This document shows positions 1-7,621 of a stretch of 64,000 bases of DNA, piece by piece (position 1 is the stretch's first letter; every line of letters begins with the position of its first letter). The notes under the pieces were generated by a model. It saw only the letters and a list, made by a program, of their open reading frames with translations, did not search any database and was not told the DNA's origin. Both the position numbers and the translations under genes were made by a program. Source of the DNA: Phycisphaerae bacterium (GTDB lineage Bacteria > Planctomycetota > Phycisphaerae > Sedimentisphaerales > Anaerohalosphaeraceae). The stretch is taken from the NCBI GenBank assembly GCA_018052735.1, contig JAGPMT010000003.1, positions 62,001 through 126,000 on the forward strand. The letters run 5' to 3'.

Positions 1-592
1 TCGCGCGGTAAAGCGAGAGGTTTTCATCCCGTCCCCAACTGGTCGAACAATGGTCCACAATCACATGATGGTGCGGGTGTCCGCCGATATTGTCTGATCC
101 TTGACCTCCGGAGGTAATCCCCCGGCGAACGCGCAAGTGCCGCAGAATCACGTTGTAGGTATTAATGTCCAATGAACCGTGTGCGATGCAGATGCCGTCG
201 CCCGGAGCGGATTGTCCAGCGATAGTGATGTGCGGATGCGTAATGGTGAGGTTGGATTGAAGCTGGATGATGCCCGCTACACGGAAAACCACGATCCGCG
301 GTCCTTCGGTTTCGATTGCAGCACGCAGACTTCCGGGGCCGCTGTCATCCAGGTTTGTTACAAGAATGACTTTGCCCCCGCGGCCGCCTGTAGCGAACAT
401 GCCTCCGCCCCATGCACCGGGAAAAGCGGGAATTTCAGCTGGCAACAACGGCGGCAGAGGAGGAACCATGCCGGGTTTGGGCTCCTGGACTGCGGCGGAT
501 TGATTTTCCTCTTGGGCTTGCACCAGACCAATGAACAGAAAAGCCGCTACTAGCACAGCATCCAGCCATCTTAATACAGCACTCTTCTTCAC
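1..592 (-). CDS. Secreted pectate-lyase-like protein, partial (C-terminus beyond window)
   Basis: Reading the minus strand from a GTG at 592-590 gives an open frame that runs off the left edge (197 codons seen). A GGGAGG ribosome-binding site lies about 5 bases before the GTG. The protein begins with a signal peptide (MKKSAVLRW, then a hydrophobic stretch ending in VQA-Q). A proline-rich linker follows, then the start of a right-handed beta-helix: AFPGAWGGGMFATGGRGG, VTNLDDSGPGSLRAAI, TIAGQSAPGDGI, RVRRGI, then SGGQGSDNIGG and VDHCSTSWGRDE. This order is typical of bacterial pectate-lyase-superfamily (PL1-like) proteins, which cleave polygalacturonate outside the cytoplasm by beta-elimination. 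The catalytic C-terminal part is not in the window, so activity cannot be judged. The pectin theme agrees with the PL1 gene at 8840. Confidence 0.8.
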   Translation of the reverse strand, partial: MKKSAVLRWLDAVLVAAFLFIGLVQAQEENQSAAVQEPKPGMVPPLPPLLPAEIPAFPGAWGGGMFATGGRGGKVILVTNLDDSGPGSLRAAIETEGPRIVVFRVAGIIQLQSNLTITHPHITIAGQSAPGDGICIAHGSLDINTYNVILRHLRVRRGITSGGQGSDNIGGHPHHHVIVDHCSTSWGRDENLSLYRA

Positions 593-759
593 AATCGCCT
601 CCCAATCTTTTTTCTTGATAGCATTCAGGAGATTCGGATTTGCAGATAAGTCCTGTTGGATTGCAGGAGATTGTTTTAATTATCGCTTTCCAACCTCAAA
701 TTAGCAGTGTGCAACCGCAAATATTCCAAATCTCCAATTATAAAGAACCGTATCAGAAG

Positions 760-1632
760 TTAACTGCTGTGTAATTGATGAGCTGCACGATACTCACGCG
801 GCGTGCAGCCGCAAAGCTGCTTAAAGGAAGCATTGAATCGGCTCAAAGAATTGAAACCCGATTCATAAGCAATGTCCAAAATCTTATTATTTGTTGTTAC
901 CAGCATTCGCTGTGCATGCTGAACACGGTACTGGGTAATAAAATGATTCAGCGTAACCCCAAATGTTTTTCGAAACAGATCCGCAGCGTAATCGGGATGA
1001 AGTTTTACTTCCTTGGCAATATCAGCAGTGCATATATTTTTTGTGTAATTCTGTGCAATAAACTTTGCTATACACTCAATTTTGCTGACACTCTGCGTTC
1101 CTACCGGTTTGGAGCTGCTGTTTGAAGTTCCTGAAGCAAATGCATTGCTGGCAATTAAATTAGCGGCAAGCCGCAGCAAACGTGCTTTTATTTCAAGCAG
1201 CACAATTTCATGACAATGTTCCGAATGATGCGTCATATCCTGATACCATTGCTCAAATATCTGGCGATCGGGGTATCCTGCAGAGAGCTGCTGATTTTCC
1301 TGAAGCAGCTGACCATTCAGCAGCTGTGTAATAAAGGGACTTGGAAGGTCCCAGCTAAGCACCCAAGGAAGGGGCAGCGTGATCACAAAGTAGGAATCAA
1401 TATCTTCATAGTCTACAATTTGGTGCGGCGTAGCGGCCCAGAATACGGCTGGCCTGCCGCCTTCCACAGTGACCCGTTCTCCCCAGAAAAGATATGTTAG
1501 CTGTCCTTGATCACAATAATTTAATTCAATCTCGTTGTGCTTGTCCGGCCGGTACATCAAAACCGGTTCCCAGCGTTCACAGGTAAAACCATACGGGGTA
1601 AATTCCTTGCGTTTAGGATCAAAATGGACCAT
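760..1632 (-). CDS. AraC/XylS-family transcriptional regulator
   Basis: 290 residues from the ATG at 1632 (MVHFDPKRKEF). An in-frame TTG 12 codons upstream is possible but less likely. The N-terminal ~170 residues resemble the cupin-like sugar-sensing half of AraC regulators (aromatic-rich, ending in a helical linker). The C-terminal ~100 residues carry the two helix-turn-helix motifs of the family: DIAKEVKLHPDYAADLFRK, then ILDIAYESGFNSLSRFNASF and the closing TPREYR. The gene is transcribed away from the isomerase/transketolase/kinase operon starting at 2458, across an ~825-base intergenic region. A role as its inducer-dependent activator is the natural inference; the inducer is unknown. 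It could also control the pectate lyase downstream on the same strand. Confidence 0.88.
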   Translation of the reverse strand: MVHFDPKRKEFTPYGFTCERWEPVLMYRPDKHNEIELNYCDQGQLTYLFWGERVTVEGGRPAVFWAATPHQIVDYEDIDSYFVITLPLPWVLSWDLPSPFITQLLNGQLLQENQQLSAGYPDRQIFEQWYQDMTHHSEHCHEIVLLEIKARLLRLAANLIASNAFASGTSNSSSKPVGTQSVSKIECIAKFIAQNYTKNICTADIAKEVKLHPDYAADLFRKTFGVTLNHFITQYRVQHAQRMLVTTNNKILDIAYESGFNSLSRFNASFKQLCGCTPREYRAAHQLHSS

Positions 1633-1875
1633 GAACCTAAGAATATGGTAGATTATTATATAAATCAAGCGAAAATATTCTATTTTCTTGTAAATTTTTA
1701 TTGTATGATTAGTGCAGACAGTTAAGCATATTGATTCACCAAAGTTTATAAAAATATAATTTTTGACTTAAAAAATATGGTTTTTTTAACACGATTTTAT
1801 CGCATGACTCAGATAGACTACGATTCTGCTGAGATTAATTATATTGATTATAATGAGTTGTATTAAATCAGGAAG

Positions 1876-1916
1876 GATTGGTTTTTTGGGGAAAAGTCCC
1901 AAATCAATTTTTTTTT
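1876..1916 (+). terminator. Possible intrinsic terminator or attenuator
   Basis: TTTGGGG at 1885-1891 can pair with TCCCAAA at 1897-1903 (one G-T pair, 5-base loop) and is followed by a run of nine T at 1908-1916. No plus-strand gene lies upstream, so if it is real it ends a leader transcript or small RNA. The stem is only 7 pairs, so this is tentative. Confidence 0.3.
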
Positions 1917-2392
1917 AATGGGTATATTTGATAAATGCTGGCCAATTTCATACTATATCTATAATGTCGAGATCGAATCAATCGATTGCTGTTCTCCAAG
2001 AAACATAAAAATTGGCTGAAAAGTCTGCTGGCGCGGATGGTCAATTTCGTTGGGATACAGTTCAATCTGTGGGACTATGTGTGGTGTGTTTATGATCAGG
2101 AACATGAGTTTGAAGAATATATTAGAATGGTTGCAGGGAGTTCCCAAAGGCAGCATCTTGCTGCAGGTCATCTCATGGCCTGTAATAAAAAGGAATCGGT
2201 TTTAGGTCGCAAACGCTAAATCTGGCCACGCATACGGCTGAACAAATGTTTGGCGGGTTGACTGCGGTAAAAGGAGTTTTTAAATTGTTTCAAAAACATA
2301 TTCGATTTGCTGCTGCTGTTTATGCTTTGCACAAATGTGCTGATACTGCTGCAGCCAATCGTATGTACGGAACGTATAATATATTCAGTGTC

Positions 2393-2419
2393 TTGATCCA
2401 TCGCGTATGGCGCTATAAT
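2393..2419 (+). promoter_or_regulatory. Candidate promoter of the isomerase/transketolase/kinase operon
   Basis: A perfect TATAAT at 2414-2419 is preceded, 15 bases earlier, by TTGATC at 2393-2398 (four of six matches to TTGACA). It sits 38 bases before the operon start, and AAGGAGGT lies at 2447-2454. The spacer is shorter than the usual 17. A second TATAAT is at 2375-2380. Consensus matches alone are weak evidence in this phylum. Confidence 0.3.
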
Positions 2420-2457
2420 ATCAGTATGGGCGACTTGACAGAACTTAAGGAGGTCGT

Positions 2458-3930
2458 ATGAACATAATGCAAAAGAAAATAACTTTTGGTGTCATTATCG
2501 GCACGCGTAATATTTTCAATGCCCATCTTGCCGCCAAACAAAGGCAAAAAATACTGAACCAGCTGGACCGGCTTGGATTCGGGTATGTTATTCCGGACGA
2601 AAAGGCCACTCGTGCAGGAGCAATTGAAACACGGGCAGACTCCAAAATCTGTGCTGAATTGTTCAAGGCACATCGAGATTTGATAGATGGAGTCCTGATT
2701 ATTTTGCCGAATTTTGGCGATGAATTGGGTATTATCCAAACGCTTCAGTTGGCAAAGCTCGATCTGCCGGTACTGGTTCAGGCCTGCAATGATGAAATCA
2801 GCAAGGTCGATGTAAAAAGCCGGCGTGATGCATACTGCGGCAAGATATCCGTATGCAATAATTTATACCAATATAAGATCCCCTTTACCGACACTACCGA
2901 GCACACCTGCGATATTGACAGTGAGCTTTTTGCCCAAGACCTGAAATACTTCGGATTTGTCTGCCGGGTTGTTAAGGGCCTGAAAAATGCCCGCATTGGA
3001 GCATTTGGGACCCGGCCGGCGGCGTTTCAGACGGTACGTTACAGCGAAAAACTTCTTCAGGCGGCAGGAATTACGGTGGTGCCGATCGATTTATCTGAAA
3101 TCTTTGCCCAAGCTCAAGCGCTGGATTCTTCAGCTGCGGCTGTCAAAAACAAACTGGCGGCCATCAAAGATTACGGCAGAATCCCCAAAGAGATAGCTCC
3201 TGAGGCGATTGTGAAACAAGCCAAATTATCGGTTGTGCTGGATAGACTGATGGAGGAAAACGAGTTGGATGCAAGCGCGATCCAATGCTGGAATTCTGTC
3301 GAAAACAATTACGGCTGTGCCGCGTGTCTGTCGATGTCCATGATGGGCCAGTGCTATATGCCCAGTGCCTGTGAAATGGATGTTACCGGTGTCATTTCGA
3401 TGTATACCCTGCTGCTGGCTGGAGGCAATATTCCCGCGCTGCTGGATTGGAACAACAATTATGGAAACCAGCGTGATATGTGCGTGTGCACACATTGCAG
3501 CAACTACCCCAAAGATTTCATAGGCAGCGAGATTGAGATATCGAACCTGGATGTACTGGGGACTGTATTAGACCGTAAAAACTGCTTTGGTGCTGTTAAA
3601 GGCAAAGCGGTACCGGGGCCTATGACTTTCTTCCGACTATCCACAGATGATACCAAAGGGCGGATTAAATCCTATCTGGGAGAAGGAGTATTTACGAACG
3701 ATCCGTTCGGAATGGATGGCGGGATTGCTGTCTGCAAGGTTAACAACCTGCGTCAGCTGCTTCGCTATATCTGTCAAAACGGCTATGAGCACCATGTCGG
3801 AATGGCTCGGGGGCTTAGCGCCAGAGTCATTTATGAGGCAGTATCAAACTATATGAAATGGGACATCTATTATCACAACGGTCAGAAATATAATGAATCC
3901 ATTCAATTTATCTGCGGACAAAATTGCTGA
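2458..3930 (+). CDS. L-fucose/L-arabinose isomerase-family protein; candidate apiose isomerase
   Basis: 490 residues, cytosolic, first gene of a four-gene operon. It resembles the FucI/AraA-like ketol isomerases (COG2407 type). The N-terminal ~200 residues are alternating alpha/beta Rossmann-like segments. The C-terminal half carries the metal-site region, with ACEMD (Glu306), LLDWN (Asp330) and CTHCSNY (His346) as the likely metal or catalytic residues. Such enzymes interconvert aldoses and ketoses using Mn2+. Because it is fused in an operon to a glycerol-kinase-like kinase and a split transketolase, I infer that it turns D-apiose into D-apulose, or acts on another unusual aldose. AAGGAGGT ends 3 bases before this ATG; an ATG at 2467 is the alternative start. 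Substrate is not readable from sequence: L-fucose, L-arabinose or a deoxy sugar remain possible. Confidence 0.75.
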   Translation: MNIMQKKITFGVIIGTRNIFNAHLAAKQRQKILNQLDRLGFGYVIPDEKATRAGAIETRADSKICAELFKAHRDLIDGVLIILPNFGDELGIIQTLQLAKLDLPVLVQACNDEISKVDVKSRRDAYCGKISVCNNLYQYKIPFTDTTEHTCDIDSELFAQDLKYFGFVCRVVKGLKNARIGAFGTRPAAFQTVRYSEKLLQAAGITVVPIDLSEIFAQAQALDSSAAAVKNKLAAIKDYGRIPKEIAPEAIVKQAKLSVVLDRLMEENELDASAIQCWNSVENNYGCAACLSMSMMGQCYMPSACEMDVTGVISMYTLLLAGGNIPALLDWNNNYGNQRDMCVCTHCSNYPKDFIGSEIEISNLDVLGTVLDRKNCFGAVKGKAVPGPMTFFRLSTDDTKGRIKSYLGEGVFTNDPFGMDGGIAVCKVNNLRQLLRYICQNGYEHHVGMARGLSARVIYEAVSNYMKWDIYYHNGQKYNESIQFICGQNC

Positions 3931-4717
3931 AAAAGCAAAAGAAATCCGAAAAAAGATAATTCAGACCAACGTCCATGCCGGACAGGGACATACCGGCAGC
4001 GACCTGTCGGAAACGGATATTCTGGCCTGTCTTTTTTTTCGCATCTTAAATATTGATAAGGAGCATATGGATGATCCGAATCGCGACCGATTTATCCTGA
4101 GCAAGGGTCATGGAGTTTGCGGATTGTACTGTACGCTTGCCGAGGCCGGATTTATTCCTGAGGAAAAGCTTGATACATACCTTCAGTTTGATTCGGACCT
4201 TCCGGGGCATCCTGTTCGACAGAAATGTTCTTTTGTCGAGTTGAATACTGGGGCACTGGGGCATGGTCTCAGTGTCGGGGCGGGGCTGGCTCTGAGTGCA
4301 AAAATGAATCATCGCAGCTTTCGGGTTTTTGTGCTGACTGGCGACGGGGAATTGCAGGAGGGATCCAATTGGGAAGCTGCTATGTGTGCGGCTCATTTCC
4401 ATTTGGATAATTTAGTTATGATTGTGGATAGAAACAAGCTGCAGCTTGCCGATGGCACAGAGACGATTATGGCTCTTGAACCTTTGGCTGACAAATTCAG
4501 GGCATTCGGATTTGATGTTCATCTCACCAACGGCAATTCCCCGGCGGCTATTATCCAGACAATCGAGGGATTGAACATGGATAATCAGAAGCCGAAAGCA
4601 GTCATTGCACAGACGACCAAAGGCAAAGGCGTTTCATTTATTGAAAACCAACCAGCCTGGCATCACCGAATTCCCAACAGGGAGGAAACGATTCGGGCGA
4701 TTGAGGAGCTTCAGTAA
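3893..4717 (+). CDS. Transketolase, N-terminal (ThDP-binding) subunit
   Basis: 274 residues, equal to the N-terminal domain of transketolase. SKGHG, ALGHGLSVGAGLA and the ThDP/Mg motif GDGELQEG (Asp151) with the matching Asn in VDRNKLQ are all present. The second half of the enzyme is the next gene, so this is the split type with two polypeptides forming one active site. The start overlaps the 3' end of the isomerase gene by 38 bases and the stop overlaps the next ATG (TAATG), indicating coupled translation. Split transketolases are found both in ordinary pentose metabolism and in sugar-specific routes such as apulose-4-phosphate transketolase (AptA/AptB). The operon context favours the second. 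By analogy with AptA, it would transfer a two-carbon unit to glyceraldehyde-3-phosphate. Confidence 0.85.
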   Translation: MNPFNLSADKIAEKAKEIRKKIIQTNVHAGQGHTGSDLSETDILACLFFRILNIDKEHMDDPNRDRFILSKGHGVCGLYCTLAEAGFIPEEKLDTYLQFDSDLPGHPVRQKCSFVELNTGALGHGLSVGAGLALSAKMNHRSFRVFVLTGDGELQEGSNWEAAMCAAHFHLDNLVMIVDRNKLQLADGTETIMALEPLADKFRAFGFDVHLTNGNSPAAIIQTIEGLNMDNQKPKAVIAQTTKGKGVSFIENQPAWHHRIPNREETIRAIEELQ

Positions 4718-5667
4718 TGATCCAACAGCAGCGATACGACTTGCGATGCGTCATGGTGCAGACTTTTATCGAAGCGGTAGAAAACAAGACCAATCTGGCA
4801 ATTGTGGTAAGCGACTCAACCAGCACATCCAAGATAGAACCATTTCAGGAGCGCTTTCCTGAACGATTAATCAATGTGGGCATTGCCGAACAGAATCTGG
4901 TTGGAATTGCGGCCGGCCTCGCGTTGGGGGGATTCGTCGCCGTGACGGCTAATGCGGCCTGCTTTCTTACAACGCGAGCCGCCGAGCAGGTTAAAAATGA
5001 CATCTGTTACTCCGATACGAATGTTAAATTGGTTGGATTGAACGCAGGTGTTTGCTACGGACCGTTAGCAAGCACCCATCATGCCATTGATGATATCTCC
5101 ATGATGCTGGGATTGGGCAATATTGTCATTCTCGCACCGTCCGATCCGCTTGATGCAAAGCAGATATTTGAGTATGCCCTTCGGCGGAAGGGTCCTGTCT
5201 ATATTCGCATGGACAATGACAAATTTCCTATCATCCATAAAGAAGAGTATCGGTTCCAACCCGGCAAGGCGGATATACTCCAAGAAGGCTCGGATCTTTC
5301 TATTTTCACAATGGGTTCTACGGCTTATGAGGCATACTTTGCGGCCCAAGCACTGCAGAATGATTCAATAAATGCTGAAGTTATTAATATCGCTTCGGTC
5401 AGGCCTCTGGATAGAGATTCCATAGCCGCATCTATTGCGAAAACCGGGCGGGTTATCACCGTCGAAGAGCATTCTCTGCACGGAGGTCTGGGAAGTTTGG
5501 TTTCTGAGGTTATCGCCAAGTGCGGCCTTAAAGCCAAACTGATAACACGGGGTATTCCGGAAGGCTGTTTTTCAAAAGCAGGCCCTCGCAATCAGATCCG
5601 CGCATACTATAAAATCGACAAAGATGGGATCATTGAAACAGCAAAACAGCTGCTGGCTGCCGATTGA
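4717..5667 (+). CDS. Transketolase, C-terminal (pyrimidine-binding) subunit
   Basis: 316 residues, equal to the central plus C-terminal domains of transketolase. NVGIAEQNLVGIAAGLA contains the conserved glutamate (Glu58) that activates ThDP. It is followed by the THHAIDDISMM substrate-side loop and the C-terminal transketolase domain (FTMGSTAYEA ... VEEHSLHGGLGS). It pairs with the product of the gene at 3893, whose stop codon it overlaps by one base. The kinase gene follows 23 bases after its stop. The inferred role is the B subunit of a sugar-specific transketolase, with D-apulose-4-phosphate as the best guess from context. A generic transketolase cannot be excluded. Confidence 0.85.
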   Translation: MIQQQRYDLRCVMVQTFIEAVENKTNLAIVVSDSTSTSKIEPFQERFPERLINVGIAEQNLVGIAAGLALGGFVAVTANAACFLTTRAAEQVKNDICYSDTNVKLVGLNAGVCYGPLASTHHAIDDISMMLGLGNIVILAPSDPLDAKQIFEYALRRKGPVYIRMDNDKFPIIHKEEYRFQPGKADILQEGSDLSIFTMGSTAYEAYFAAQALQNDSINAEVINIASVRPLDRDSIAASIAKTGRVITVEEHSLHGGLGSLVSEVIAKCGLKAKLITRGIPEGCFSKAGPRNQIRAYYKIDKDGIIETAKQLLAAD

Positions 5668-5690
5668 ATATAGAAGACAGGAACCGGCTT

Positions 5691-7187
5691 ATGAAGAATC
5701 CATATATTCTTGCTATTGATCAGGGCACAAGCGGCACCAAAGCGGTATTATTTGACGGCCAAGGACAGATTGCGGCCAAGGCATCAAGTCCGCTGCGTTC
5801 GTATTACCCCCGTCCGGGATTTGTGGAACAGGATCCTGAAGAAATCTATGAAAGCGTTCTTGACGCCGCAAGACAATGTATCCGTCAATTTACGGCACAA
5901 AACGGAAAAATCAGCGACATTGTTGCCTGCGGAATTTCCAATCAGCGGGAAACATTTTTGTTATGGGACAACACCGGCAGGCCCTTGTGTCCGGCAGTCG
6001 TATGGCAATGCAAGCGCTCGGTTGACATCTGCGAGCATCTGAAAGGCAGTGCTGTCGAAAAAGAAATCATTGCCAAAACAGGACTCCTTGCCGATCCCTA
6101 CTTTTCAGGCACCAAGCTGATCTGGCTGTACGAAAATAATCCCCGCATTCGAGATGCTGTTGCATCGGGCAACGCCTATTTTGGAACCGTCGACACTTGG
6201 CTTCTCTTTAAATTGACCAACGGAACACAGTATTGTACCGATTATACCAATGCTTCGCGGACCCTGTTTTTTAACATCCATACACTTCGATGGGATTTAG
6301 ACCTTCTGAAACATCTTTCATTGACGGGGCTGAATCTGCCGGAAGCCAGACCATCTGCGTATCTGTATGGCGCATCGGATTTTCAGGGACTTTTCCAGAA
6401 AGCGGTTAAGATTAGCGCAATGATCGGGGATTCCCATGCCGCTGCCATGGGGGAAGGGTGTTTTGATGTTGGAACAGCCAAGGCAACGATGGGAACGGGC
6501 TGTTCGATTCTGTTGAACACAGGTTCCAAACCAGTTCAATCCCAATACGGCATGGTCACAACTATCTGCTGGAGTGCACAAGACAGGGTGGATTATGCCT
6601 TAGAGGGCGTCATTGTCACATGCGGGGCTGCAATCAAATGGATACGGGACCAGCTGGGCCTGTTTGGTGATAGTCGCGAAACGGAGGCGATGGCTCGGGC
6701 GGTACCTGACAGCAACGGAATTGCTTTTATCCCTGCCTTCAGCGGACTTGGTACGCCATACTGGCGGATGGATCTTAAGGCTGCCATTGCGGGTCTGACT
6801 TTGGGGTCTGATAAACGGCATGTTGTGCGTGCAGCTCTCGAATCTATACCCATCCAGATTAAAGATGTAATTGATGCAATGCAGGCCGACAGCGGCATCC
6901 AGCTTGCCGGTTTAAACGTTGATGGGGGTATTACAGCTAATAGATTTGTGATGCAGTTTCTGGCTGATTTGCTGAATGTACAGGTTACCAATATTGGAAT
7001 GGAAGAAGTCTCTGCTCTCGGCGCTGCCTACCTGGCAGGTCTGCAGGAAGGTGTTTTTAGTAATCTTGCTGTACTGGCCAAGCTTAATCAAGATAAGACT
7101 GTCTTTTCTCCGGTCCAGGATCGTATGTATGCCAGCGATGCCTATAAAGAATACCAAAAATATCTGCATATACTCCTAAAAGCATAA
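5691..7187 (+). CDS. FGGY-family carbohydrate kinase, glycerol-kinase-like; candidate apulose kinase
   Basis: 498 residues from the ATG at 5691 (an in-frame TTG at 5664 is the alternative), close to the ~500 of glycerol kinase. Both FGGY ATPase-fold halves are present: LAIDQGTSGTKAVLF at the N-terminus and MGTGCS, GLGTPYW and LNVDGG in the second half. It keeps most of the glycerol site: NQRET (Arg86, Glu87), DPYFS (Tyr137) and Asp247. The glutamine that normally follows that aspartate in glycerol kinase (GDQQ) is replaced here (GDSH). D-apulose ends in a C(OH)(CH2OH)2 group that looks like glycerol, so a modified glycerol kinase is a sensible apulose 4-kinase. That is inference from operon context; glycerol or another ketose remain possible. 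It is the last gene of the operon. Confidence 0.82.
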   Translation: MKNPYILAIDQGTSGTKAVLFDGQGQIAAKASSPLRSYYPRPGFVEQDPEEIYESVLDAARQCIRQFTAQNGKISDIVACGISNQRETFLLWDNTGRPLCPAVVWQCKRSVDICEHLKGSAVEKEIIAKTGLLADPYFSGTKLIWLYENNPRIRDAVASGNAYFGTVDTWLLFKLTNGTQYCTDYTNASRTLFFNIHTLRWDLDLLKHLSLTGLNLPEARPSAYLYGASDFQGLFQKAVKISAMIGDSHAAAMGEGCFDVGTAKATMGTGCSILLNTGSKPVQSQYGMVTTICWSAQDRVDYALEGVIVTCGAAIKWIRDQLGLFGDSRETEAMARAVPDSNGIAFIPAFSGLGTPYWRMDLKAAIAGLTLGSDKRHVVRAALESIPIQIKDVIDAMQADSGIQLAGLNVDGGITANRFVMQFLADLLNVQVTNIGMEEVSALGAAYLAGLQEGVFSNLAVLAKLNQDKTVFSPVQDRMYASDAYKEYQKYLHILLKA

Positions 7188-7621
7188 AAGAAAAATTTAC
7201 AGTAAAACAAGACCAATTAAACATAAAATATTTGAAGCAGTCAAAAAAACCTGAAAAGTAGAAGCCGAAAAGACGGTGCGCTGACTATTTTAGGCCGCTG
7301 CCAGATTTATCATCTATGTATATAATAACTTTTTTGGTCAAATGAGGTAGAGACATCTTTGTTAATATAGTTAAAATCTATCTATAATCGACGGCAGGGG
7401 GTTTACTTAATTCAATAAAACCCTATATAAAGACAGAGTAAATCTAAAATAAGTCGTAGTGTTATGACAGGAGGAAAGTTTGTCGATGACAGAGAGGTTC
7501 ATCGGCTGTTTTACTATGCATCGCAGCAGCATCGGCATTCGAAGAGCTTCTGAAATAGGATTTTTTAGTACCTTCGGCAGTTCTCGCACCACTGTACTGT
7601 TCTGGATTTAGGGCTTGGATA
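7188..7621. other. Intergenic region between kinase operon and secreted pectinase genes
   Basis: 434 bases, AT-rich in the first 250. I see no clear intrinsic terminator for the kinase operon and no RNA gene. A 41-codon frame with a good ribosome-binding site lies at 7486-7611 and is listed separately. The region must contain the promoter for the genes at 7622-14648, but no convincing sigma-70-like element stands out. Confidence 0.5.
7486..7611 (+). CDS. Possible 41-residue leader peptide
   Basis: ATG at 7486 is preceded by AGGAGGAAAG, one of the better ribosome-binding sites in the window, about 7 bases upstream. The frame encodes MTERFIGCFTMHRS..., basic in the middle and aromatic at the end, and stops 10 bases before the next gene's ATG at 7622. 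That next gene has almost no ribosome-binding site of its own, so coupled translation is conceivable. I recognise no family. It may be a chance frame. Confidence 0.25.
   Translation: MTERFIGCFTMHRSSIGIRRASEIGFFSTFGSSRTTVLFWI

Larger units (their letters stand above)
1633..2457. other. Divergent intergenic control region, no recognised gene
   Basis: About 825 bases separate the AraC-type regulator from the sugar operon. The left half is AT-rich; the right half is more GC-balanced and holds short open frames on both strands (for example 1986-2219 and 2246-2461, plus). None resembles a known protein and none has a convincing ribosome-binding site. They could be chance frames or decayed gene remnants. 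The region is long enough to hold regulator sites, a leader and the operon promoter. Confidence 0.5.

Noticed and set aside
1-592. Apparent frameshift in the partial pectate lyase near position 118-125
   Set aside because: Recounting the five-C run at about 119-123 restores a continuous reading frame (RVRRGI-TSGGQG).
2458-7187. Sulfoglycolysis of the transketolase type (sulfoquinovose)
   Set aside because: The split transketolase suggested it, but a FucI/AraA-like isomerase and a glycerol-kinase-like kinase are not expected there and no sulfoquinovosidase or sulfonate exporter is present; the pectin context favours apiose.
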